Assembly (NCBI GenBank): GCA_023512835.1
Contig: CM042090.1
Span: 14,493,617 to 14,557,616 of the forward strand
Length of the DNA stretch: 64,000 nt
Origin: Taxillus chinensis
Taxonomy: Eukaryota; Streptophyta; Magnoliopsida; Santalales; Loranthaceae
Reading direction: 5' to 3'
A model generated the notes under the pieces. It was not told where the DNA came from. It did no database searches and saw only the letters and a list, made by a program, of their open reading frames with translations. Numbering within the stretch: position 1 is the stretch's first letter; every line of letters begins with the position of its first letter. The translations under genes and the position numbers were made by a program. Shown here in pieces: positions 26,101 to 35,249 of the stretch.

Positions 26101-26789
26101 ATTTTCATTTTGCAAACCGAGTTTACTAATTTACCTTTTTTCTAGTTAAGATTAGAAATAACTAGCTAAGGATATATATAGGGAAGATGAACATGCTTCC
26201 TGGCAGCATATATGTTATTCCCTGTGTGTATATATATATATATAGTGATTCCAAGGTATATATTTGGTTAATGGAAGTTTTTTTTGTCTCTTTATGTTCC
26301 TCAGGATGTGGACTTGCTTCCTCTTCTGGATTTTCAAGAGATGTAATATCCCAATGGTGGCTATGGGAACAGTACTGCACTCTCTACTCTCTCTTTCAAT
26401 TGCCGAGGAAAAAAAAGTTACGTTTCTGTTAAACAGGCTTCGTGTTATGTGAACAGTTTCCAACTGGCCTGGCCTTGGTCATGGAGAAGAAGAGTCGGCG
26501 CATTGAGATATCACTGTACTGCCTTGCCAGGGCTATTGAGAGCTTCGTCACATGCATGACTGATGCTGGATATCTTCGGCACTCGAGGAGCCTGAAGAGA
26601 GCCGATGTGCTGATCTTCAGCATATCAGCCGCCATAATCATGCATTGTTATGAGCAAGAAAGAGAAGTGTTCCGATCCAAGTATTTGAATGTCCTCGATT
26701 GGGTGTTTGGTGTGCCCCCTCCCCCAGGCGAAACCCCGCGTTACAAAAGTAGCCAGAGGGTTTTGGTGGGTTTTTCTCCTAGTCTTTAG
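17780..26789 (+). CDS. TMEM135-like / Tim17-22-23-domain annotated membrane protein
   Basis: Multi-pass organelle membrane protein of the TMEM135 group. In animals TMEM135 is linked to peroxisomes, mitochondria and lipid handling; the plant role is not established to my knowledge. Eight exons: 17780-18069, 18176-18316, 18608-18835, 19597-19804, 23702-23838, 24886-24966, 26305-26371 and 26457-26789, giving 494 residues. The N-terminal cysteine-rich segment (CRCTCF, then CSHC, about residues 14-40) is typical of TMEM135. It is followed by ETLRYGLFLGTFSGTFVSVD, RAAVLASRCGIKSKRFG, GTARSSLFLSVY, and a conserved C-terminus reading FRSKYLNVLDWVFGVPPPPG. It closely resembles Arabidopsis At5g51150 as I remember it. 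The introns after exons 2 and 5 begin with GC (AG|GCAAGT and AG|GCAAGA) instead of GT; reading phase and family conservation require these junctions. Intron 4 is 3.9 kb and holds a decayed hAT element. Confidence 0.9.
19164..19262. repeat. Short imperfect inverted repeat in intron 3 of the TMEM135-like gene
   Basis: GGAATGGAAGGAAAGAGAGG is mirrored about 35 bases later by CGTCCTTCCATTTCATCCCC. It is probably a small MITE remnant. Confidence 0.45.
20153..20186. repeat. (TTA)n microsatellite in intron 4 of the TMEM135-like gene
   Basis: About 11 trinucleotide units. Confidence 0.85.
21480..22690 (-). pseudogene. Decayed hAT-superfamily transposase in an intron
   Basis: On the minus strand, interrupted reading frames resemble plant hAT transposases with an N-terminal BED-type zinc finger and a DUF659 region. 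Near 22600-22450 the frame reads CDKDTKEGIKRLKEHLSGGY followed by KCLKVTKDISKEM, the usual zinc-finger tail and linker of these proteins. Near 21900-21700 it reads FLSIL, then VTDNTTNCKKVDELL, comparable to the VVTDNASNY-type motif of the catalytic region. At about 21540-21480 LLKHQEPLT resembles the later SLLKHK motif. Stops and frameshifts separate all pieces, so it is dead. It lies antisense inside the 3.9 kb intron 4 of the TMEM135-like gene and explains part of that intron's length. I could not define its ends or target duplication. Confidence 0.7.
24823..24846. repeat. (TA)n microsatellite in intron 5 of the TMEM135-like gene
   Basis: About 12 TA units, 40 bases upstream of exon 6. Confidence 0.8.
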
Positions 26790-26799
26790 TTTTTCTGCC

Positions 26800-28930
26800 T
26801 ATTTATCCATGCCTCGTTGCAATATGTATTGCAGGTGCCATAATCGGTCATCATCAGGGGCGATGCATTTTTGTGGGCTGTGTAGCCCACTCTGTTAGCC
26901 TTTATGATTAATAATTATTGTAACATTTGCGATATGCGACTACGCTTGTATCAATATATATCGCACACCCATGCAAGGACATTTTTATTAGTGCCACGCA
27001 TTAGCTTAGTGAAAGACACACATTTTTATATACCACCCACAATGCGAAACACACTTTGAGAAGTTATCTCTTATAAAAATAAAAAAATTATTTGCAAGGT
27101 AATATTGCAATATAAATAGTTTATTTAAATAATATTATTTTTATATAAATATAATATTTTAAAAAATATTTTTAAATAAATATGATAAGAAAATTAAATA
27201 AGTGTGTTTGAATAATATTATTAGAATATTATCAAAAATGGTTTTAAGATTAAAAATAATATATGGATGTATTGATATTTTTGTGGGTGCGACTCAGATG
27301 GGTAGATCTTTTATATATATGTGTAAGTTTGCAAAAGTAATGGCCTATATTAAATTATAGGCCATTACTTGGTTAATGGCACTTGTTTACATTATTAGAA
27401 CTTGTTTACATGACACAATTTTAATACTGTCGGATTTTCTTTAATGGCCTATATTAAATTATAGTGTTTTAAAAATGCCCTTTTCATTAACGCTTGCTTG
27501 TTTGATATGGAAACCGGGGGATGGTATGGAAAATGGAGTTTCACATTTCTTGCAACATCTCCAATGTATTGATGAAATTTCTCTTAGATTTGTTTTTAAT
27601 GGTTTATATTATAGTTTTATTTAACTATAAAATACAATAACAGTAACAGTATAATAATTAAATAAAATTTAAATTTAAACCTTTTAAAACAAGTCTAAGA
27701 ACATTAACATTATACACCTAATTATTTTTTTAAATTTTACAGATTTAAATTATTTTTTACTTTTCTATATAAATATATATTACACTATATTTCCTAAATC
27801 ACTTTCTATATTATTATAATAATATTTTATACTAGTTTTTTTATTTAATAATAATTTAATATAAAATAAAAGTGAATGTTATGAAAGCGTGAATGAGAGA
27901 TATGGAAGAAAAATTTTATATATAATTAAATAATTACGGGGAGTAAATAATATTTCTCAATACATTAAAAAATACTATATAAATTTCATATAGAAAATTA
28001 AATATAAGATATTTGCTGGTATAATTTTATGACTTTTTAATTTTTTTTTAAATATAGTGAAATAAACTTTTATAGAAAATATATTACTATTGCTCTAATA
28101 GTCCAAAGTTGAAGAATTACATCATGCAATACATTGAAGTATTATATGGAATGTAAATCGAAAAAAATAGACATAAATATTTTATACTTTATACTTCTTC
28201 ATACTTGTATGAAAATAATACAAAGCATTCTTGATTGCGTGAATGTTTTGATACCCATTTTGCCACCAAAAAAGGCATAAAAGTTGCACAGTATTTGTTT
28301 TACAAAATTCTTCTCATAAGCTCACTTTTTTATTTAGATTAACATTTATAGATGAAAAACAAAATTAATAATATATGTAAAAAGAATTCTTTTCATTTTT
28401 TTCATTCCTAATCAATCACCTTTTCTTTTATTTTTTTCTTTCTATCTTTTTTCTTGAACCTCTTTTTGACTTTTCTATCTTTATTCTGAAGATAAATAAT
28501 ACACTTATTTTTATAATTTGTTTATCTTTTTAAAACATTTTACATTTCATTATTTACTTCTATTTCTATTTTTTAAAATAATATTTTATTATTATTTTTT
28601 CTCTTTTACTTATTACAATCCATTTAAATTTTATATGTATGAAAATATATATTAAAAAATTATAAGAAAAATATTTGAGAATAAATAGTAAAATTTTAAA
28701 TATGCTAATCTACAATTCATTATGTATTACTATATTTCATTTTAGAACATTTAATATAGATATTTTTTATAAATACCTATGTATTTATAGAAAATTTTTA
28801 ATTATGACAAATATATAATATAGATGCTCTAGACACGAATACTTGTGGAAGAAGAAAAAAAATGAGATATTGATCCAAAAATGAAGGGTCAAAATTTTGG
28901 TGAATTCTCGGCCGTCAGCGGTAGTGGCGG
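26800..28930. other. AT-rich spacer downstream of the TMEM135-like gene
   Basis: The first 150 bases are probable 3' UTR. Beyond that it is AT-rich DNA without genes. A 23-base word beginning TAATGGCCTATATTAAATTA occurs twice (about 27339 and 27442). The block at 27694-28097 belongs to the MITE-like family also seen at 38.3-39.2 kb. Confidence 0.6.
27694..28097. mobile_element. MITE-like AT-rich element, family copy 1
   Basis: About 400 bp. It shares ordered landmarks with 38329-38750 and 38745-39197: TTTAAATTA(T/C)TT, ATATAAATAT, CTA(A/T)ATCA, AATAATATTTTATA, TTTAATAATAA, AATAAAA(G/A)(T/C)GAA, TTTAATAATTA-like, TAAATA(G/A)TA, AAATATAAG. It ends TATTACTATTGCTCTAA, matching TATTACTAATGCTCTAA of copy 2. 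The TTAGAGCA-type termini recall common plant MITE ends. Confidence 0.6.
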
Positions 28931-28934
28931 CGGC

Positions 28935-29079
28935 AAGGTTTTGGTGTGCGGGGGGAGGCGGCGGATAGCGAGGGCTTCCGCGAAGTAGGCGGCGACGTTG
29001 GACGTCGTGGGAATCCATTCTGCTTCCAAGTTGCGGGGTGGAGGGCCTCGGCACACGCCTCAAGGGTGTGGTACACCCG
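28935..29079 (-). pseudogene. Frameshifted fragment resembling a GRAS/DELLA domain N-terminus
   Basis: A GC-rich island in AT-rich DNA. On the minus strand one frame reads VYHTLEACAEAL. The next frame then continues NLEAE, and ten residues on VAAYFAEALAIRR. GRAS proteins of the DELLA/SCL type have an ACAEA motif, a following NL, and a VA(T/A)YFAEALARR motif, in the same order but about 15 residues further apart. This therefore looks like a small broken copy with an internal deletion and a frameshift. No further GRAS motifs (VHIID, PFYRE, SAW) are visible on either side. Confidence is limited by the short length. Confidence 0.5.
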
Positions 29080-29265
29080 GATTCTGTTCTTCTATGAATC
29101 CAACCCCACCACCCCCACCACTGGCAACGCTACCGTTGAGTGGTTCTAGAGTTGGGTATCTTGCACTCACGTACGATCGCTACCATTGCTATCTTTCATC
29201 AATTCAATTCCCGTCCACCAAGCTTTCAATTTAGTCGCATCAATTGATGCTATGCTATGAAGGCA

Positions 29266-29288
29266 CCTAACCTAACCTAACCTAACCC
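29266..29288. repeat. Short (CCTAA)n tract
   Basis: Four CCTAA units followed by CCC. It resembles, but is not, the plant telomere repeat CCCTAAA; too short for more. Confidence 0.6.
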
Positions 29289-29299
29289 AGGTCTGTTAG

Positions 29300-30860
29300 T
29301 GTTACGAAGAAAAATTCAAAATATATTTACATTTTTTTCACTATATTTATTGTTCACCCTTTATTCGCAAAATCGTAATTAATATAGACTGTTATAATTT
29401 ATTTATATATATATTTTTAATGATTTGTTATGCTATTATATCATCAGTAACATTAGTTAATTAATTGAAGATTGTCCCAATTGAGAGAAAGAAGCATATC
29501 TGTATCGGCGTGAAGACTGATTTTTGAATCAATATTTGTATCAACATTAAAATAGCAATCCTAGATTTGGGTTGATTATCAAACAAAGATTTTATGTATT
29601 ACAGACGACATCTATATCAAGACTGTTATGCATAAAACATTTACAACAGGCTTCAACAGTATGATTTAATATTTATAAATCACCTGATAAAAGTTTTCAA
29701 CAGGCTTTGTGTTTCACTGTTACGGGTGATTTCTGCATTTAAAGAAATTAATCGGACGTTATCTTTAAGTGAAACGTCGTTCTTTCATTAAATGTGTGGA
29801 TTAGGATCAAGAAGGTTATCCAAATTTGAATAGTATCGTCCGCATCAGGATTGCTTTCTGAATTGGGATTTACAAGTTGTTTGAATTTTGAGTATCATCC
29901 GTCGGATTTGAAGAATAACAAAGCTCATCTAGACAACACTAAAGGCACATTCGAGCTTCAACAGTGTTCTATTCTTCCACTTCATAATTAGTTCTTAGGG
30001 TTGACCAACTTTGACCTTAAGGTTTTTGAGACCCCATAGATTATGTCTCCATTCGCTGAGAATGAGATGGATTAACAGTATGATTCTATTTCTAATTAAT
30101 TAGAGACACTATTGATTCTCTGAAGAATTTTTTACTGAGAAAAAAACTCAAAACATATTTATCATATTCATAATATTTTCACCAACAGTGATTTTTTACA
30201 TATTTAAAAATATGCATTTTATTCGGTGTGGTGAGCCTCATGATATGACCCACTATGCTCTCTCTCTCTCTCTCTCTCTCTTTTTTGAAATTGCTGTATG
30301 TATCCATGTTGCTGCACGCATATTTGTGCTTCCCTCCTTCCTAGTTTAGAATCCAATAACAACAGCTCCAATTGGACAGGAATCAGAATCACCACTGAAT
30401 ATCTGATCCCGGCTTGGAACTAACCGTCGATAAATTTTAAGTTGTCATTTGAGTACAGGGATTGGAAGATGACAAACACCCATTTTAAGCTGTCATAGTG
30501 TTACAGGTGGAAGAAAACCAAAAAAAAAAAAAGCGTTTATAGTTAGAAATTGGCTCTAGCATATTTTTGATGCCCTTACGATGATGAAGTCAATAAGACC
30601 CGTGAGTATGTTTTTTGACATCAATGATCATATGAAAGTGGAACCTAGAAGAAGATGAATTGGAGAAGGGATAGTGTAGAATTCTGCCCTCTCAGTTTGG
30701 AGAAACAAGCCAGGGAGAAAAAAACAAAACAATGACGTACCAGTCGAACCAATACCTTTCATTTCGTCATTGGAGACTCTACCCTCTCCTGGAATCTCAA
30801 CCATCTTCGCGAAATGAATTCTACACAAGTGTCGCATTGCCTTTCTCCCGACAAAAGGCG
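29300..30860. other. Spacer with no recognised gene
   Basis: Moderately complex, non-coding sequence from about 29460 to 30060. It has the texture of a retrotransposon LTR (repeated CAACAGGCTT, TGAAGACTG-type words), but no partner LTR, primer site or protein remnant is visible. A (CT)n tract lies at 30258-30281. The last few hundred bases before 30866 are the probable DTM1-like 3' UTR. Confidence 0.45.
30258..30281. repeat. (CT)n microsatellite
   Basis: Twelve CT units followed by a T run. Confidence 0.85.
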
Positions 30861-30865
30861 AGTCC

Positions 30866-32060
30866 TTATTTTAATACGTACATCCACCACTTGTACAGCA
30901 CAAACCCATAAACTGTGGTGTACATGATGAATCTGATAGGATAAATCCGAAACCTGCAATTGAGGGATGTAATCTCAGAACAAATTGCCTGTTCATCCTC
31001 TTCAGCTGTATTATTATTATTATTATTATTATTTTGATAAACAAAAAGAGGGAATTCTAATCATGGTTGTCACCCCAATAACACTTCCACTGTCTCCTCT
31101 CTTGTTTTCGTTACTGCTAATCCTACAAACTATGTTTTCCCATTCAACTCAACTTCTGTTTGTACATCAAATCAGAACATTCAGTTAACAAGAGCGTTGT
31201 CTTAGCAAAAACACAATTTATTGTACCGAAGAGGGGTGGGGGGGACCAGAGAACAACTTTCTAAGCAGTGCAACCAAGTGAACGTAAGAGGAGCCTGCCT
31301 ACAACACTGCCCACTCTTCTAGTAATTTCCACGGGATGAATCGTGACATTCATTGATCCATATACTATAGCAGAAATTTTAGTAGCTTCATGGGGAGATC
31401 ACCGAAATTAGGCTTGACAAAGTCTCACCCAATTTCAAAAACTGACACCAGTCTATGACTGCAAATGCAGGGTGATGGAGAGTGTACGCCTAGGGAGTTG
31501 AGGCCTCAACTCAGCCACATAAATAAATAACCCCTAATCAATGCTCATGAACCTCATTCACCAAAAATAACCCTTTATTCATTGCTCAAGAACATCCTAG
31601 ATAGTCTGACTTTGTGTGTGTGTGTGTGTGTGTGTGTGTAGGCAACCGATTTTGGGGTTTTGCAATTACCCCCACCAGATGAACATACTCAGCAAGTCAA
31701 TACCAAGAAAACAAAATTAAACAACATATAAATGAAATTAAAAACTAAGAGACTGGTGATGGGTAGGGAGCTATTAAGAATATATATATATATATATATA
31801 AGAATTAAGAAGAACCTGGCCAACCCAGATCTAGGAGCAGCGGCAAGAACGCGCCTCTCCTCCATGGTGACAGGATAGAACCACCGGGAGAAATCGCGGT
31901 CGAAGAAGTCCCAATCCGGAAGGACCACGCCGGCGATGGCGAAGAGGCCGAAGAGGTAAGTGGCCACCATCTTCTTATAGGAGTGGGTGCAGACGCCGAC
32001 TAAGACGACGAAAGCGGCGAGGCAGAGCAGGGAAGTGCGGAGTATAGCGTCGTTGGCCAT
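30866..32060 (-). CDS. DTM1: Signal peptidase complex-like protein, DTM1 type (SPC12 family)
   Basis: Small two-span ER membrane protein related to the 12 kDa signal-peptidase subunit. In rice the family member DTM1 is needed for tapetum and meiocyte development. Two exons on the minus strand, 32060-31816 and 30953-30866, are joined by an 862-base GT-AG intron and encode 110 residues. The start MANDAILRTSLL leads into hydrophobic segments at about residues 9-27 and 32-47, then the conserved VVLPDWDFFDRDFSRWF. Exon 2 closes with TVYGFVLYKWWMYVLK, as in the rice protein. An in-frame ATG 144 bases upstream (32204) would add a Leu- and Ser-rich extension, but the MAND start matches the family. 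Exon 1 is GC-rich with CpG-rich trinucleotide runs near its start. The intron contains (TA)n, (TG)n and (TTA)n tracts. Confidence 0.88.
31009..31033. repeat. (TTA)n microsatellite in the DTM1-type intron
   Basis: About eight trinucleotide units, 56 bases downstream (in gene direction upstream) of exon 2. Confidence 0.8.
31614..31639. repeat. (TG)n microsatellite in the DTM1-type intron
   Basis: About 13 TG units. Confidence 0.85.
31781..31800. repeat. (TA)n microsatellite near the DTM1-type splice donor
   Basis: Ten TA units, 15 bases from the 5' splice site. Confidence 0.85.
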
Positions 32061-32656
32061 GGACGACGGTGACGACGACGACGACGGCGGCGACGGAGAC
32101 GCCGATGAAGCTCTGCGACAACGATCGAAGCCTAAATCATGAAGGAGGAGGAGAAGGAAGATCTGGTGAGGCATATGGGAGTTGCGGAAGGGTAGGAAAG
32201 CCATGTTAGAGATGAGGGGGGCGCTCCCATAAACAGGTGGTTTGGTGGGACCGCTTTAAAGCGCCCTCCCAACCGTTTCATGTTTTAATACATCACGAAT
32301 GAAGTATGATATGATCATATTATCATATGATCGGATAAGACATCACGTGAATGAAAAAGGTTGGAGAGGCGCTATGTACAATTAGGTTGCCCATAAGAAT
32401 GCTGTTAGATTGATTTTTTGTTTTAATAATTTTTTTCATACCAATGGATATATTTGTGCCAAAATTAACTACATAATAAATAAAAATTTCATTATTTATA
32501 TCATGAATTAACAAATTCTATATGCAAGTATATTATGTATCAGGTAAAACTCTCTATTATAATTTGTAAGTTTAGGCTGGGTGTTAAAGGTTTTTTTTTC
32601 TAACCCTATAAATAAAATGAGTTAATTTGATGAATCTTTTTCATAGTTTCATTAAA

Positions 32657-33174
32657 GGGTGTAAAACGGGTTGGCTGGCTCTGATGGGGGGAGTTTAATA
32701 GAGTCAATCCGTTTAATCTCGTATTTTAAACAGACTAGCAGAACCTGGTCCGATTTAAGAAAGCTCACGGGGCTGACCTATGGATTTTTTCATTTATTAT
32801 TATTTTTTTAAAATTTAAAATTAACTAATATAATTGAATTTAACTAATTTAAATTTACAATTGCTCCTAAGTGACAAGTTGTTCAATATTTTAATATTTA
32901 CCTATGTAATATTAAATAATTTTAATATATTATAAGTAATCAAATATGTATCCGCAAGTCTTCTTATATATTTTTAAAAACTGTATTATTTGCATAAAAT
33001 ATAAAATTTGAGTATTTAATTAAAGTTTTATAATATAATATATGCATTAAAAATTTAAGACATTTAAAGTAAAAAATAAAAAAAATTCACAGGCCAGTCC
33101 ACATTTATACGAGTGGACTTAAACGGATCGAGTTTTGATTGGTCCAATCCGGTCTAAATCCGTTTTATATGCCT
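32657..33174. mobile_element. Non-autonomous terminal-inverted-repeat element
   Basis: The left end GGGTGTAAAACGGGTTGG is mirrored imperfectly by the right end, whose reverse complement reads GGCATATAAAACGGATTTAG. Sub-terminal words built on CCGTTTAA and GGTCCAATCCGG cluster near both ends, while the middle is plain AT-rich sequence. This pattern is usual for small hAT-like elements. No coding capacity and no clear target duplication. Confidence 0.45.
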
Positions 33175-33450
33175 AGTTTTATTTTACTTTCAATTACTTT
33201 TTTACTCAATAAAAAGAAAAGAAAGTTTATATAACTAAAATCATAAATTTATGGTCAATTTCAACCCATGGCATTTCCACTCATTTTATGGGTTAGCAAT
33301 TATATAATAGCTTGGCAGTTGTTTTAAGAATTTGAGGTTTGCGGTGGTTTTATTTATATAGTGACAACACGTTTATTAGTTTAAAAGAAAAGCAAAAGCG
33401 TACTTATCTCTTCCTCCTATTGTATCCCTTTGGATAGCATTTAAGATTAT

Positions 33451-34373
33451 GGCTCAATTTGGGAATGCTTTTGGGAGCCTGCTTTTGCTTATTTTATAAG
33501 CAGAAGCAGCAAAAAATGTTTGGTAATTTTTAAAAAAGTACCTATAAAAAAAGTTTTTGCTTTTCTTTAGTCAAAAGCAGAAGCAATTCAAGAGATGCTT
33601 TTAGAAACTGTTTTTTTAGGAAGCAGATTTTAAAAAATAAAATTGACAATAATATCCTTCTTTATTCATCCTCTCAACATAAGGGATGGGGTTGGAGCTC
33701 TATGGCGGCGGCCGGCAAAGTCGAAGGTGGAGCCGCCAATCTTGGTGCCGATCTTGTGGTCCAAGGTGAAGCCGTTGTAGGGGGCGACGCCGGACTCGAG
33801 GAGGGCATCGCGAATGGTGGACTGCCAGGTGCGGAGGTCGGGGCGAAAGACATGGTCCCAGCAGAAGGATTGGTTGGCGATGGATAGATCCCAGTCGATG
33901 CTGGAGAAGCGGTAGAAATCAGGGTCGACACGACTGAAGAAACCGGTGTTGATGGCGGAGCTGCCGCCAAGGACCCTTCCTGGCTCATCAAATTCGGCTG
34001 GTCGTACATCCCCCCCCCCCTGCGCGCGCTCCAGTAGCAGCACCGTGTGGGTCTGCGATAGCATCGAGTAAATCAAACCAAACAAAAATATTATTTTAAA
34101 CCAAGCAACATCAATAGCAAACCGATTTGGGTTCACATTCAAACAAAACATTATTTTAAATGTTATTTATATAAAATTATAATATAACTAAAAAAGTTAT
34201 TTTTGTCTTTTAAATTTCTACAGCACTTTTGCTTTTAATTTACCAAACACTTATCACCTGCTTTTAAAATTATATTTTACCAAACACTCACCCGCTTATT
34301 TTTACAGCAGCTTTTTTCTCCAGCACAGCTAAAAGCAGCTTCTCTTAAAAGCACAACATTACCAAACTAAGCC
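33451..34373. mobile_element. Terminal-inverted-repeat transposon carrying a captured gene fragment
   Basis: The left end begins GGCTCAATTTGGGAATGC. The reverse complement of the right end begins GGCTTAGTTTGGTAATG. Both continue inward with diverged AAGCAG/CTGCTTTT-type sub-terminal repeats for 150-200 bases. Both ends are flanked by TAT (33448-33450 and 34374-34376), a possible 3 bp target duplication; 3 bp is the PIF/Harbinger length, though that superfamily prefers TWA. Between the ends lies a GC-rich gene piece on the minus strand (33690-34055), unlike the AT-rich element ends. No transposase is present, so the element is non-autonomous. Confidence 0.65.
33690..34055 (-). pseudogene. Fragment of a HOTHEAD-like GMC oxidoreductase gene
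   Basis: The minus-strand frame reads VLLLERA, then RVLGGSSAINTGFFSR, DWDLSIANQS, FRPDLRTWQSTIRDALLESG and APYNGFTLDHKIGTKIGGST. These are consecutive conserved stretches of the FAD-dependent HOTHEAD / mandelonitrile-lyase-like family (VLLLERGG and the GGSSAIN flavin-binding signature). Only an internal portion remains. The N-terminal GxGxxG nucleotide loop and the C-terminal catalytic half are absent, and a G run (C run at about 34010-34020 on the plus strand) replaces the residues usually found after VLLLERGG. The frame stays open for about 120 codons, but the flanks are transposon sequence. It is best read as a gene fragment transported by the surrounding element. Confidence 0.75.
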
Positions 34374-34942
34374 TATATCGATTTGATTTGTTTGGACTGA
34401 TTTGGTTAAATTTAATTCCATGAGTTAAATCGATTGGATAATATTAATTGGATTCATTCCTTAATTACACAAACAAAATTGTTGGGGTTGAATTGATATT
34501 AATTTATTTTTAACTTTTTTATTCGTGTCAATTTAAGTATTTAACGTTAAAAAATATTTTTATGCGAATTATTTACACAAGATACAAATAGATTTTTTAT
34601 TTTAAAATATTTATTATATTATTTTTCAAATTAAAATATTTCATATTAATTTAAAAGTATATAATAATATAATATGAATATTCAAATTTCCAAGTAATAA
34701 TATATAATATCCTAAACGAAAGTCATCTAATCATTATAGAAAATAATATAAATGCCAATCAATTCATTTATAACTTTAAAAAACTACTTTATTTTTAGTA
34801 AGTAATTGATAAAACATCATTTTGGACTTCAACTTCTGGATTTGTTTTAATAACAATTAAACTCAAAAAAATATTTATGTCAAGCAATTAAATCTTTAAA
34901 ATTAACTCTTGTAATACGGTATATTAATGGTTTAAAATTAAG

Positions 34943-35245
34943 GATGACAATTCTGGTCCGATCCATCCCATTCCGTTTTGACCCGAATTATTTTTACCTG
35001 ATCCGTCCCAACCTGAAGGGACAACAGGGCAGACACGAATATTGACTGATCCACCTCGATTTTATTTTTTCTAATGTTTTTAAGTAGTTTTAGCTTAAAA
35101 TACTTTTTTCACTCTGCTGGATCCAATCCCACCCAACCCATTATGCTCTTTAATCTTGTTCCGTTTTGACTAAAACTCATCCTAAGTAAGTTCAAGTCAT
35201 CCACTATTCTGTATCAATTTGACTCATTATCATTTCTAATTAAAA
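34943..35245. mobile_element. Small non-autonomous element, related to 8761-9000
   Basis: Opens with GATGACAATTCTGG, exactly as at 8761. It contains TTTAGCTTAAAATAC and CCCACCCAACCCA, and ends with TTATCATTTCTAATTA, a diverged inverse of the opening. Interior words on CCCGAA and CCATCCC match the style of the other copy. Non-coding. Confidence 0.45.
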
Positions 35246-35249
35246 TATT

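Noticed and set aside
29266..29288. Interstitial telomere repeat
   Set aside because: The unit is CCTAA, not CCCTAAA, and only four copies are present.
29460..30060. Solo LTR
   Set aside because: The texture suggests it, but no TG...CA ends, target duplication or primer site could be fixed, so it is described only as spacer.
31689..32204. 171-codon version of the DTM1-type protein starting MAFLPF and ending in intron sequence
   Set aside because: The upstream start adds a low-complexity extension and the C-terminus reads through the GT donor at 31815 into a TA repeat; the two-exon model matches the family at both ends.
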